Source: Candidatus Accumulibacter affinis
Lineage (GTDB): Bacteria; Pseudomonadota; Gammaproteobacteria; Burkholderiales; Rhodocyclaceae
Length of the DNA stretch: 64,000 nucleotides
Direction of reading: 5' to 3'
Assembly (NCBI GenBank): GCA_016713625.1
Contig: JADJOT010000009.1
Location: 620,001 to 684,000 of the forward strand
The notes under the pieces are model-generated. The model was not told the DNA's origin. It ran no database searches and worked only from the letters and a program-made list of their open reading frames with translations. The position numbers were made by a program, and so were the translations under genes. Numbering within the stretch: position 1 is the stretch's first letter; every line of letters starts with the position of its first letter. Positions 33,002 to 41,200 of the stretch are shown here, piece after piece.

Positions 33002-34237
33002 ATGAGCAGCCGTGGGATCGAGGACCCGGATCTGTTTGCGCTGGCCATGGATGCCCCTGCAAGCGACGCTTCCCCGGTCGGCAGCGCATGGAAGGTGCTG
33101 CTGGTTGACGATGAGGCGGATGTCCACGCCGTCCTCCATCTCGCCCTCGACGATGTGTTGGTGGAGGGACGGCGTTTGCTGTTGCTCGACGCGCTGTCGG
33201 CCACCGAGGCGCGGCTGGTGATCGCGGCCAACCCCGACATTGCCTTGATTCTGCTCGACGTGGTGATGGAATCCGATCAGGCGGGGCTCGATCTGGTGCG
33301 CCATGTGCGCGACGAGTTGGCCAACCGTAGCACCCAGATCGTCCTGGTCACCGGTGAGCCGGGCTACGTGCCGCAACAGGAAGTGATCAGCGGCTACGAG
33401 ATCGACGGTTATCGGCTCAAGTCGGAACTGACGGCCAACCGGATCTTCGTTCAGGTCTATTCGGCGATTCGCACCTACCGGTTGCTGCGCGAGCAGGAGA
33501 GCCTGCAGCAGGATCTCGAGCAGAAGGTGCAGGATCTGAAGCGCTCGAATGCCGATCTGGAGCAATTCAGCTACGCGATATCGCATGACCTGCGCCAGCC
33601 GCTGCGGATGATCTCGAGTTACCTGCAGTTGCTCGGCATCAGTCTCGCCGACCAGCTCGACAACGATCAGCGCGAATACTTCAATTTTGCCATCGACGGT
33701 GCCAAACGCCTCGACCGCATGTTGGTGGCCCTGCTGGAGTATTCGCGCGTCGGTCGCCTGGGGGAACCTCCGGTGTGGCTCAAGAGCCGGGTGATCCTCG
33801 ACGAAGCACTGCTCTTTCTGCAACCGACCCTTGCCGAGGCGCAGGCGACGATCAGCATCGATGGCCAGTGGCCGCGTGTTCTTGTCAGCCCCGACGAAAT
33901 GCTGCGGCTGTTGCAGAACCTGATCGGCAACGCCGCCAAGTTCCGCCGTTCCGGCCAGGCGCCGGAGATTACCATTTCCAGCCAGGTGGTCGGTGCCGAC
34001 TGGTGTCTTTCCGTCGCCGACAACGGTGTCGGCATCCCTCCTGAACAGCTCGGTCGCCTGTTCCAGATGTTTCAGCGCCTGCACAGCCGCGCCACTTTCG
34101 ATGGCAGCGGGGTAGGTCTGGCGCTGTGCCGCAAGATTGTCGAGCATCATGGCGGGAGAATCTGGGCCGAATCGGCCGGCGAAGGTCAAGGCAGCCGCTT
34201 CTGCGTGTCGCTTCCGCTACCGGGGCAGGGCGGATGA
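33002..34237 (+). CDS. Receiver-histidine kinase hybrid
   Basis: 411 residues, cytoplasmic. An N-terminal receiver (about 30-150) has the acidic start VLLVDDEADVH, phospho-acceptor Asp in LILLDVVMES, and a Thr in VLVTGEPG. A coiled-coil linker (160-185) leads to the DHp His in SYAISHDLRQPLRM (about 191). The ATPase has an N-box (LLQNLIGNAAKFR) and G-boxes (DNGVGIPPEQL, GSGVGLALCRKIVEHHGG). This receiver-first architecture is that of kinases controlled by another kinase or by a partner. Its stop overlaps the next start in ATGA, so the two kinases are coupled. It opens the five-gene signalling cluster. Confidence 0.92.
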   Translation: MSSRGIEDPDLFALAMDAPASDASPVGSAWKVLLVDDEADVHAVLHLALDDVLVEGRRLLLLDALSATEARLVIAANPDIALILLDVVMESDQAGLDLVRHVRDELANRSTQIVLVTGEPGYVPQQEVISGYEIDGYRLKSELTANRIFVQVYSAIRTYRLLREQESLQQDLEQKVQDLKRSNADLEQFSYAISHDLRQPLRMISSYLQLLGISLADQLDNDQREYFNFAIDGAKRLDRMLVALLEYSRVGRLGEPPVWLKSRVILDEALLFLQPTLAEAQATISIDGQWPRVLVSPDEMLRLLQNLIGNAAKFRRSGQAPEITISSQVVGADWCLSVADNGVGIPPEQLGRLFQMFQRLHSRATFDGSGVGLALCRKIVEHHGGRIWAESAGEGQGSRFCVSLPLPGQGG

Positions 34238-35895
34238 CCAATTCGGCAAGTGTCGCGAAGCGCGCGCGTGGCCGAGGCCGGGCCACGCCAGCCGGCGGCA
34301 GTTGGTTCGCCCGGCCTGCCGGTGTGGCAGTGCTGGTATTCGTCCTGGCTGCGGTGCTGGCGAGCGGCCTGATCTGGCGTCAGGAGCGAACTCGCCTGCA
34401 CGAAGAGCAGAACCACGCCGCCAATCTGGCGGCTGAGCGGGCTTACGCGATACAGACCAGTATCGACCGCGTGCTCTCGGCGACCTACGCCCTGGCAGCG
34501 ATGCTGCAGCAGGGCAAGGGGGTCATCCCGGACTTCACCGTCACGGCGGGTAAGCTGCTGCGCTATTACCCCGGGGCTGCCGCGCTGCAACTGGCTCCCG
34601 GCGGAATCGTCCGGGAGGTAGTGCCGCTGCAGGGTCACGAGAAGGCAATTGGTCACGATCTGCTGCACGATCCGGCGCGCGACAGGGAGGCCCTGCTCGC
34701 CCGGGATAGCGGTCAGCTCATCCTGGCCGGCCCCTTTGATCTGCGCCAGGGGGGGCTGGCGGCCGCCGGCCGCCTGCCGGTTTTTCTGGACGATGGGCGT
34801 GGCGGGGAGGAATTCTGGGGTTTTGCCATCGTGTTGCTTGCTTTTCCTGCTGTGCTAACGCCCGCGCAATTATATGAATTGCCGGCGCGTGGATATGCCT
34901 ACGAGCTGTCGCGCGTGCATCCGGACAGTGGCGAGAAGCAGGTGATCAGTGCGTCCACGGTGGCTCCGCTGAGCCCGGTCGAAAGAACGCTGCAGGTACC
35001 GAATGCCACCTGGACGCTGGGCGTCGCTCCGGCGATGGGCTGGGACAATGCGTCGGGGTGGTGGTGGAAGTCGGCAATGGCCTTGTTTTTCTGCCTGCTG
35101 TTGGCGTGGCAGGCGGCCTGGCAAGCGCAGCTGGTAGTTGCGGCGAGGGCGCACGAGCGCGAGCTGGAGTTGCGCGTTGCGCAGCGGACGGCCGACCTGC
35201 AGCGCTTTGCCGAAGTAACCGCGCATCACCTGCAGGAGCCGGCGCGTCGCGTCGCCAGTTACGCGGGCCGCTTGCGTACGCAGCTTGGTGGCCGCATCGA
35301 CGATGCCGATGTGCGCCTGTCACTGGACTTCATCAGTCAGCAGGCGGTCCGCTTGCAGGAACTGCTGCGTGATGTCGAACTCTACCTGGCTGCCGACCAG
35401 CCGCGCGGCAAGGTAGAGTCCTGCGCTGTCGAGCAGACGCTGGCGCCGCTGCTGACGCAGCTCGCCGTGCCGATTGCCGAGGCGGGCGCCCGGGTCACGG
35501 TCGGCCAGCTGCCCGCCGTGCTGATCGACGCGCCGCGTCTCGCCGACCTCTTGCGGGTTGCTCTCGAGAACGCTTTGCGGCATGATCGTGGCGAGCAGCC
35601 CTTGCGCATTGACGTCGGCGGCGAACGGATCGGCGCGACGGTGAGATATCAGATCAGTGACAACGGCCCCGGGGTCGAAGAACAATATCGTCGGCGCGTC
35701 TTCCGTGTCTTCGAGCGCTTGTCGTCGCGCGGTCAAGGAACCGGCGTCGGCCTGGCGATTCTCCGCCGCATCAGCGAAAGTGCCGGTGGCCAGGCATGGC
35801 TCGAGGAAACGCCGCAGGGTGGCTGCCGACTGGTGTTCGAGTTGCCGGCCGGCGATGATCCAGCGACGCCAACTCGATTGCCCGGATGGCCATGA
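34234..35895 (+). CDS. CHASE-domain sensor histidine kinase
   Basis: 553 residues. A membrane helix (about 30-50) and another near 280-300 flank a periplasmic CHASE domain, recognised by AIQTSIDRVLSATYALAAML, IPDFTVTAGKLLRYYPGAAA, the VPLQGHEKAIGHDLL block and the FWGFAIVLLAFP strand. The cytoplasmic kinase core has the His-box VTAHHLQEPARRV, an N-box (LENALRHDRGE) and G-boxes (DNGPGVEEQYRRR, GTGVGLAILRRISES). CHASE domains sense small ligands outside the cytoplasm. No Shine-Dalgarno is needed: its start overlaps the preceding stop. The likely output is the receiver protein encoded next. Confidence 0.9.
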   Translation: MTNSASVAKRARGRGRATPAGGSWFARPAGVAVLVFVLAAVLASGLIWRQERTRLHEEQNHAANLAAERAYAIQTSIDRVLSATYALAAMLQQGKGVIPDFTVTAGKLLRYYPGAAALQLAPGGIVREVVPLQGHEKAIGHDLLHDPARDREALLARDSGQLILAGPFDLRQGGLAAAGRLPVFLDDGRGGEEFWGFAIVLLAFPAVLTPAQLYELPARGYAYELSRVHPDSGEKQVISASTVAPLSPVERTLQVPNATWTLGVAPAMGWDNASGWWWKSAMALFFCLLLAWQAAWQAQLVVAARAHERELELRVAQRTADLQRFAEVTAHHLQEPARRVASYAGRLRTQLGGRIDDADVRLSLDFISQQAVRLQELLRDVELYLAADQPRGKVESCAVEQTLAPLLTQLAVPIAEAGARVTVGQLPAVLIDAPRLADLLRVALENALRHDRGEQPLRIDVGGERIGATVRYQISDNGPGVEEQYRRRVFRVFERLSSRGQGTGVGLAILRRISESAGGQAWLEETPQGGCRLVFELPAGDDPATPTRLPGWP

Positions 35896-35951
35896 GCGCG
35901 AGATTTCCACAGCAGCATGGATTGCTGAACCAACTCAATGGAACGACACGA

Positions 35952-36395
35952 ATGAATGATCCGTTGCCAGGCTTTGTCATCCTGCTGGCCGAAGACGAGC
36001 CGGCCGATGCCCACCTGCTGCGGCTGGCATTGACCGAAAGCGGCATGGTGGCCAATTTGCAGCATGTCGTCGATGGTCGCGAGGCGCTCGAGTATCTGCG
36101 GCGCCAGGGGCGGCGTTTCGTACAGGCGCAACGCCCCGATCTGATTCTGCTCGACCTCAACATGCCGCGTATGGATGGCCGGGAATTTCTTGCAGCCGTC
36201 AAGGAGGATGCGGCTTTGTGCGACATTCCGGTGGTCGTGCTGAGTACTTCGGAAGTCGAGCGCGACGTGCTCGCTGCTTACCGTCTCGGTGCTGCCGGCT
36301 ATATCTCGAAGTCGCCGGATGTGACCGAGTTCATCAGCGAGATTCGCCAGCTGAGTCGCTACCGGCGCCCGCTGCGCTTGCCGGAAGGCCCGTGA
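35952..36395 (+). CDS. Single-domain response regulator (Rcp1/CheY-like)
   Basis: 147 residues, a stand-alone receiver of the Rcp1 subgroup. Acidic pocket FVILLAEDEPADAHLL, phospho-acceptor Asp in LILLDLNMPRMDGREFL, Ser/Thr in VVLSTSEVERD and Lys in GYISKSPD. It carries no output domain. An alternative start at 35892, overlapping the CHASE-kinase stop as ATGA, would add 20 residues and fit translational coupling; 35952 gives the usual N-terminus. It probably relays phosphate from either upstream kinase. Confidence 0.9.
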   Translation: MNDPLPGFVILLAEDEPADAHLLRLALTESGMVANLQHVVDGREALEYLRRQGRRFVQAQRPDLILLDLNMPRMDGREFLAAVKEDAALCDIPVVVLSTSEVERDVLAAYRLGAAGYISKSPDVTEFISEIRQLSRYRRPLRLPEGP

Positions 36396-36537
36396 GCCAT
36401 CCGGAAGTACGCGCGCCGGCAGACATCAGCGCCAGGCCATGCCCACAGCTGGCCGGTGAGTGCTGGTCCAGATCGGTGCATTTGCCGCACAATGGTGTAC
36501 GCAGCCTGCGCAGGCAGGGCGAGACGGAGGCCTATTG

Positions 36538-37857
36538 ATGAACAAGTCGGTTCGACAGCGAATCTCGATTCTGGTGATCGAAGACGATCCTGGTGATTTT
36601 GGACTGATCCAGGCGAATGTGCGGCTGGCCGGCCTGCGGCAACTTGGCGACAAGGAACCGGTGTTCTGGGCGCCGACCCTGGCACAAGGCGTCGCGGCGG
36701 CTGCGGCCAACAAGCCGGATGTCTGCCTCCTCGACCTCTCACTACCCGATTCGGCGGGACTCGCTACGGTCGAGGCCATGCGCGCCGTGGCGCCCGACGT
36801 GCCGATCATCGTGCTTACCGGTCAGGACGACCATCAACTGGCCGAGGCGGCTCTCCATGCCGGTGCGCAGGACTATCTGGTCAAGGGCCAGTTTCAGCAC
36901 GATGCGCTCGGCCGGGCGATCCGGCACGCCCTCGTTCGCCAGAAACTCGAATCGCGTCTCAGCCTGTTCGGGGCGGCCCTGAATTCTGTAGCCAACGGCA
37001 TCCTGATCACGGACGTCAATGCGACGATCGAATGGGCCAACCCGGCGTTTACCCGCATGACCGGGTTTTCGCTCGCCGAAGCCCTGGGTGTCGAGGTGGG
37101 CGAATTGCTCAATTCAGGGAAACAGGATGCGCAGTTCTACGAGCGTATGTGGCAAACCATTCTGGCCGGTCGGGTGTGGAGCGGCGAACTGCTCAACCGC
37201 CGCAAGGATGGCAGCGTCTATGCTGAAGCGCTGACCATTTCTCCAGTTACCAACAGCGCCGGCAGGATTCAGCACTTTGTGGCCATCAAGCAGGATATTT
37301 CCGAACGCAAGGCCAGCGAAGAGCGCATCCAGCACCTTGCCCACCACGACCAGCTGACCGATCTGCCAAACCGCGCACTGCTCAGCGACCGCCTCTTCCA
37401 GGCGCTGGCGCAAGCACGTCGGGACCGCGGTACCCTGGCTCTGATGTTTCTCGACCTTGACCGGCTGAAGCCGGTCAACGACACGCTTGGGCACGACATC
37501 GGTGATCTGTTGCTCAAGGAGGTAGCGCTGCGTCTGCAGGCCTGCGTACCACGGGGATCGGACACCGTTTCGCGTCTCGGTGGCGACGAGTTCGTCATTC
37601 TCCTGGCGCAGATCGATAAGGCGGCCGATGCCGTGGTCGTCGCGGGCAAGGTTCTCGCCGCACTCAAGCACCCGTTCACCATCGGTCCTCACCATATCCA
37701 CATCTCGGGCAGCATCGGGATTGCGGTCTATCCGCAGCACGGCGACGAGGTCAATGGGCTGTTGAAGAACGCGGATACCGCCATGTACCTTGCCAAGAAA
37801 GCGGGCCGCAACTGCTACCGATTCTTCCGGGAAATCGCCGAAACGGCCGGGGTATAG
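36538..37857 (+). CDS. Receiver-PAS-GGDEF diguanylate cyclase
   Basis: 439 residues. A receiver (1-135; Asp in VCLLDLSLPDSAGL, Lys in YLVKGQF) is followed by a PAS domain (about 145-265; ITDVNATIEWANPAFTRMTG) and a GGDEF domain (about 270-430). The active site LGGDEFVILL is intact near residue 347. An RxxD inhibitory site (RGSD) lies five residues before it, so product feedback is expected. It makes c-di-GMP under phosphorelay control. GGAGG precedes the ATG at 36538. One base separates its stop from the next ATG, so the two c-di-GMP enzymes are cotranscribed. Confidence 0.93.
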   Translation: MNKSVRQRISILVIEDDPGDFGLIQANVRLAGLRQLGDKEPVFWAPTLAQGVAAAAANKPDVCLLDLSLPDSAGLATVEAMRAVAPDVPIIVLTGQDDHQLAEAALHAGAQDYLVKGQFQHDALGRAIRHALVRQKLESRLSLFGAALNSVANGILITDVNATIEWANPAFTRMTGFSLAEALGVEVGELLNSGKQDAQFYERMWQTILAGRVWSGELLNRRKDGSVYAEALTISPVTNSAGRIQHFVAIKQDISERKASEERIQHLAHHDQLTDLPNRALLSDRLFQALAQARRDRGTLALMFLDLDRLKPVNDTLGHDIGDLLLKEVALRLQACVPRGSDTVSRLGGDEFVILLAQIDKAADAVVVAGKVLAALKHPFTIGPHHIHISGSIGIAVYPQHGDEVNGLLKNADTAMYLAKKAGRNCYRFFREIAETAGV

Positions 37858-37858
37858 C

Positions 37859-40800
37859 ATGCTCGGCAGGGTAAGCAGGGACGGCCAAGAGCGGCCAGCA
37901 GAGGCCGAGGATTCTTCAGTATCCAGGGTTCGTGATGATCCGCCGATGTTCTGGGGGCCTTCGCTGGCTTTCCTGAAATATACCGGCTGGTCGATCCTGG
38001 TTGCTGCGGCCGGGGTGTTGCTGACCATCGTGCTGGCCATCCCGGATCAGCCCTGGCGCGCCATCGGGCCGGGCGCCATGCTGCTGGTGGCGGCCGTCGC
38101 CCTGAGTTTGCTGTCGACCGGCAGGCAACGCGCCGCACTGGCGGTACTGGTGTGGGGTACCTGGCTGGCGGTCGCGGGCATCTCGCTATTCTTTGGTGGC
38201 CTGCGTGGACTGCTGGTGATTGCCTATCCCTTGCTGATTTTTACCGGGGGTTGGCTGCTTGGCGCACGCACGGCGGTGATTCTTGCAGCGCTCAACGTGG
38301 CGTTGATTGTCGGCTTCGTCGTTGCCGACCGATGGGGCTGGTTGCCGGCGCAGCCGCCAACGCCGGCGCTGATGTATGGCGTGGTGCAGATTGCCTGCGT
38401 CGTCGTGGCTCTGCTGCTGATCATCTTTCTGATTCGTGCCTATCAGAACCGGATCGACGAAGTACGGCACCTGGGCGCTGATCTCGCTCAACGCACGGCC
38501 GAGGTTCAGGCAAGGGAAGCCGATCTCAACCGCGCCCAGGCGGTTGCTCACGTCGGCAGCTGGATCTATGACCTGGCTGACGGAACGATCCAGATGTCCG
38601 CCGAGGCCTGTCGCATCTTTGGCTTTCCCGAAGGCACGACCGGCAGCGTCGAAGCGTTCATGGCCCTGGTGCACCCGGATGATCGCAGCGCCCTGCAGCA
38701 AGCCCGCGCGGCAGCCTGCCGAGGCGAGCGTTTCGACAGTGAACTGCGTATCGTCGATGGCGGCAGGACCCGTTGGATCGCCCAAAGGGCCGAGGTCGAG
38801 TTTGACCAGGAAGGCAACCCGGTGCGCAGTGTGGGCACCACGCAGGACATCACCAGCAGAAAGGAAATGGAAGCCGACCTGCGCGAACAGAAGGAGTTCT
38901 TCCGGCTGATCTCGGAGAGTATTGGCGAACATATCGCAGTTCTCGATCTCGCAGGGCGGCGCATCTACAACAGTCGGTCGTACCGGCAGCTTTTCGGCGA
39001 TGCGCGAGAGTTGTGTGGCACTGACTCGTTTGGCGATGTCCACCCTGAGGACCGCGAGCGCGTCCAGCGGGTCTTCACGCAGACCGCACAAAGCGGTGTT
39101 GGACAGGAGATCGAGTATCGCCTGGTTCGGCACGACGGCAGCATCCGGCACATGGCGTCGACTGGCAAGGTGATCGAGGACAAGCAGGGCCAGGCGGTTC
39201 GCATCGTCGTCGTGTCGCACGATGTCACCGATCGCAAACACGCGGAACAGTGGGAACGTATTACCGCAGCCGCCTTTGAGTCGTCGCAGGAGGGCAAGTT
39301 CATCACCGAAGCCGACGGGGTGATCGTGCGGGTCAACCAGGCATTCACCGAGATCACCGGCTATCGCGCGGACGAATGCGTGGGGAAGACGCCAAGATTA
39401 TTGCAGTCGGGTCGCCACGACGCGGCGTTCTATGCAGCGATGCGCAAGAGTCTCGAATCCAGCGGTTCCTGGGAGGGTGAAATCTGGAATCGCCGCAAGA
39501 ACGATGAAATCTACCCGGAATACCTGAAGATTGCGGCGGTCAAGGATCGCGAGGGCAGAGTTACTCATTATGTATCGACGCTGATTGACATCAGCATGCG
39601 CAAGGCCGCCCAGGAGGAGATCCGGCACCTGGCCTTCTATGACGTGCTTACCGGACTGCCGAACCGTCGTTTGCTGCACGACCGCCTGCGCATCGCTCTG
39701 GCCGCATGCGTGCGCAATGGCCGGAAAGGTGCCCTGCTGTTCATCGACCTCGACAACTTCAAGACGCTCAACGACACGCTCGGTCACGACATGGGTGATC
39801 TGCTCCTGAAACAGGTTGCCAAGCGCTTGCAGGAGTGTGTTCGCGGACTCGATACCGTCGCCCGCCTCGGTGGTGACGAGTTCGTGGTCATGCTCCAGGA
39901 CCTCGGCCCGCAAGCGCAGGAAGCGGCCGGCCAGAGCCGGGTCGTCGGTGAGAAAATTCTCGGTGTTCTCAATCGCCCCTACGATCTGGCGGGTTCTGAA
40001 TATCACAACACGCCAAGTGTCGGAATCACCCTGTTCGGTGGGCAGCAGGAGGCGATCGATGACCTGATGAAGCGGGCCGACCTGGCCATGTACGAGGCCA
40101 AGGCCACTGGCCGCAATACCTTGCGCTTTTTTGACCCGCAGATGCAGGCCGTGGTGACGGCCAAGGCGGCGCTCGAGAAGGACCTGCGTGAGGCGCTACA
40201 GAGGCAGGAGTTCTTTCTCTGTTATCAGCCGCAGGTCGACGAGGCTGGCCGCGTTTTCGGAGTCGAGGCGCTGGTGCGCTGGCGGCATCCGCAACGCGGC
40301 CTGGTGTCTCCCGGCGAGTTCATCCCGCTCGCCGAGGAAACCGGCCTGATTCTGCCGTTGGGGCTGTGGGTGCTCGAAACGGCCTGCGCGCAGGCGGCTA
40401 TCTGGGCGGCGGAAAGGAGCCGCGAAGCCTTTACGGTGTCCGTGAATGTGAGCGCGCGGCAGCTTCGTCAGCCAAACTTTGTCCAGCAGGTGCTGGGAGT
40501 CCTCGCCCATACCGGTACGCAGCCGCGTAACCTCAAGCTCGAACTCACCGAGAGCATGTTACTCGACAGCATCCAGGAGATCATCGCCAAGATGACGGCG
40601 CTGAAGGCGCGGGGCGTCGGTTTCTCGCTCGACGACTTCGGCACCGGCTACTCGTCGCTGTCGTATTTGAAGCGGCTACCGCTCGACCAGTTGAAGATCG
40701 ACCAGTCCTTTGTCCGCGATCTGCTGACCGACCCCAATGACAAGGCGATCGCCGGCACCATTGTTGCTCTCGCCGAGAGCCTGGAACTGGCGGTGATCGC

Positions 40801-40927
40801 CGAAGGGGTGGAAAGCGTCGAACAACGAGACGCGCTGGCGGCGCTGGGTTGCCGCGCGTATCAGGGCTACCTGTTCGGCCGACCACTGCCGCGGGTCGAG
40901 TTCGACCTGTTCTTGCAGCAGCAGTAA
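37859..40927 (+). CDS. Membrane PAS-PAS-PAS-GGDEF-EAL protein
   Basis: 1022 residues. Six hydrophobic helices (about 40-195) form an N-terminal membrane module, followed by three PAS domains (about 225-330, 345-455, 470-580). The GGDEF domain has an intact LGGDEFVVML near residue 670 with an RGLD inhibitory site five residues before it. The EAL domain begins with EALVRWRHP near residue 802 and keeps the DDFGTGYSSLSYLKRLPLDQLKIDQ block and a final EGVES. Both the cyclase and phosphodiesterase signatures look complete, so net activity cannot be predicted. It is the largest gene of the signalling cluster and its last. Confidence 0.93.
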   Translation: MLGRVSRDGQERPAEAEDSSVSRVRDDPPMFWGPSLAFLKYTGWSILVAAAGVLLTIVLAIPDQPWRAIGPGAMLLVAAVALSLLSTGRQRAALAVLVWGTWLAVAGISLFFGGLRGLLVIAYPLLIFTGGWLLGARTAVILAALNVALIVGFVVADRWGWLPAQPPTPALMYGVVQIACVVVALLLIIFLIRAYQNRIDEVRHLGADLAQRTAEVQAREADLNRAQAVAHVGSWIYDLADGTIQMSAEACRIFGFPEGTTGSVEAFMALVHPDDRSALQQARAAACRGERFDSELRIVDGGRTRWIAQRAEVEFDQEGNPVRSVGTTQDITSRKEMEADLREQKEFFRLISESIGEHIAVLDLAGRRIYNSRSYRQLFGDARELCGTDSFGDVHPEDRERVQRVFTQTAQSGVGQEIEYRLVRHDGSIRHMASTGKVIEDKQGQAVRIVVVSHDVTDRKHAEQWERITAAAFESSQEGKFITEADGVIVRVNQAFTEITGYRADECVGKTPRLLQSGRHDAAFYAAMRKSLESSGSWEGEIWNRRKNDEIYPEYLKIAAVKDREGRVTHYVSTLIDISMRKAAQEEIRHLAFYDVLTGLPNRRLLHDRLRIALAACVRNGRKGALLFIDLDNFKTLNDTLGHDMGDLLLKQVAKRLQECVRGLDTVARLGGDEFVVMLQDLGPQAQEAAGQSRVVGEKILGVLNRPYDLAGSEYHNTPSVGITLFGGQQEAIDDLMKRADLAMYEAKATGRNTLRFFDPQMQAVVTAKAALEKDLREALQRQEFFLCYQPQVDEAGRVFGVEALVRWRHPQRGLVSPGEFIPLAEETGLILPLGLWVLETACAQAAIWAAERSREAFTVSVNVSARQLRQPNFVQQVLGVLAHTGTQPRNLKLELTESMLLDSIQEIIAKMTALKARGVGFSLDDFGTGYSSLSYLKRLPLDQLKIDQSFVRDLLTDPNDKAIAGTIVALAESLELAVIAEGVESVEQRDALAALGCRAYQGYLFGRPLPRVEFDLFLQQQ

Positions 40928-40999
40928 TGGCAAACAGTTGCGGTCAGTCGCCTGTTGTCCGCACGCCACCTGGCCGTAGCCTTGGCGAGTGCGTCGGCG

Positions 41000-41167
41000 C
41001 TATTCCTCGTCTTCCTCGCGCTGCGCATCGAGCGTTTCCTGCAGGTCATCGAGATCCTTGCTGTTCTGCCGCAGAAAGAAAATCAGTGCCCAGACCAGGG
41101 CCGCCGCGATGCAGGCGGTAAGCGCGACGGCGCCCCAGTCGAGCTTGCCCAGCGATCCAGTATCCAT
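41000..41167 (-). CDS. Small single-span membrane protein (55 aa)
   Basis: A short frame with AGGAGA just upstream of the ATG at 41167. The product begins MDTGSLGKLDWG, then one hydrophobic helix (about 13-32, VALTACIAAALVWALIFFLR), then a strongly acidic helix ending DAQREEDEE. It is not a family I recognise. It lies between the EAL gene (convergent) and recD (same strand, 33 bases upstream), so it may be transcribed separately. The codon pattern, the site and the helix support a real gene. Confidence 0.65.
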   Translation of the reverse strand: MDTGSLGKLDWGAVALTACIAAALVWALIFFLRQNSKDLDDLQETLDAQREEDEE

Positions 41168-41200
41168 GCATGTCTCCTGCGTGTGATGGCAGCCAGGATG

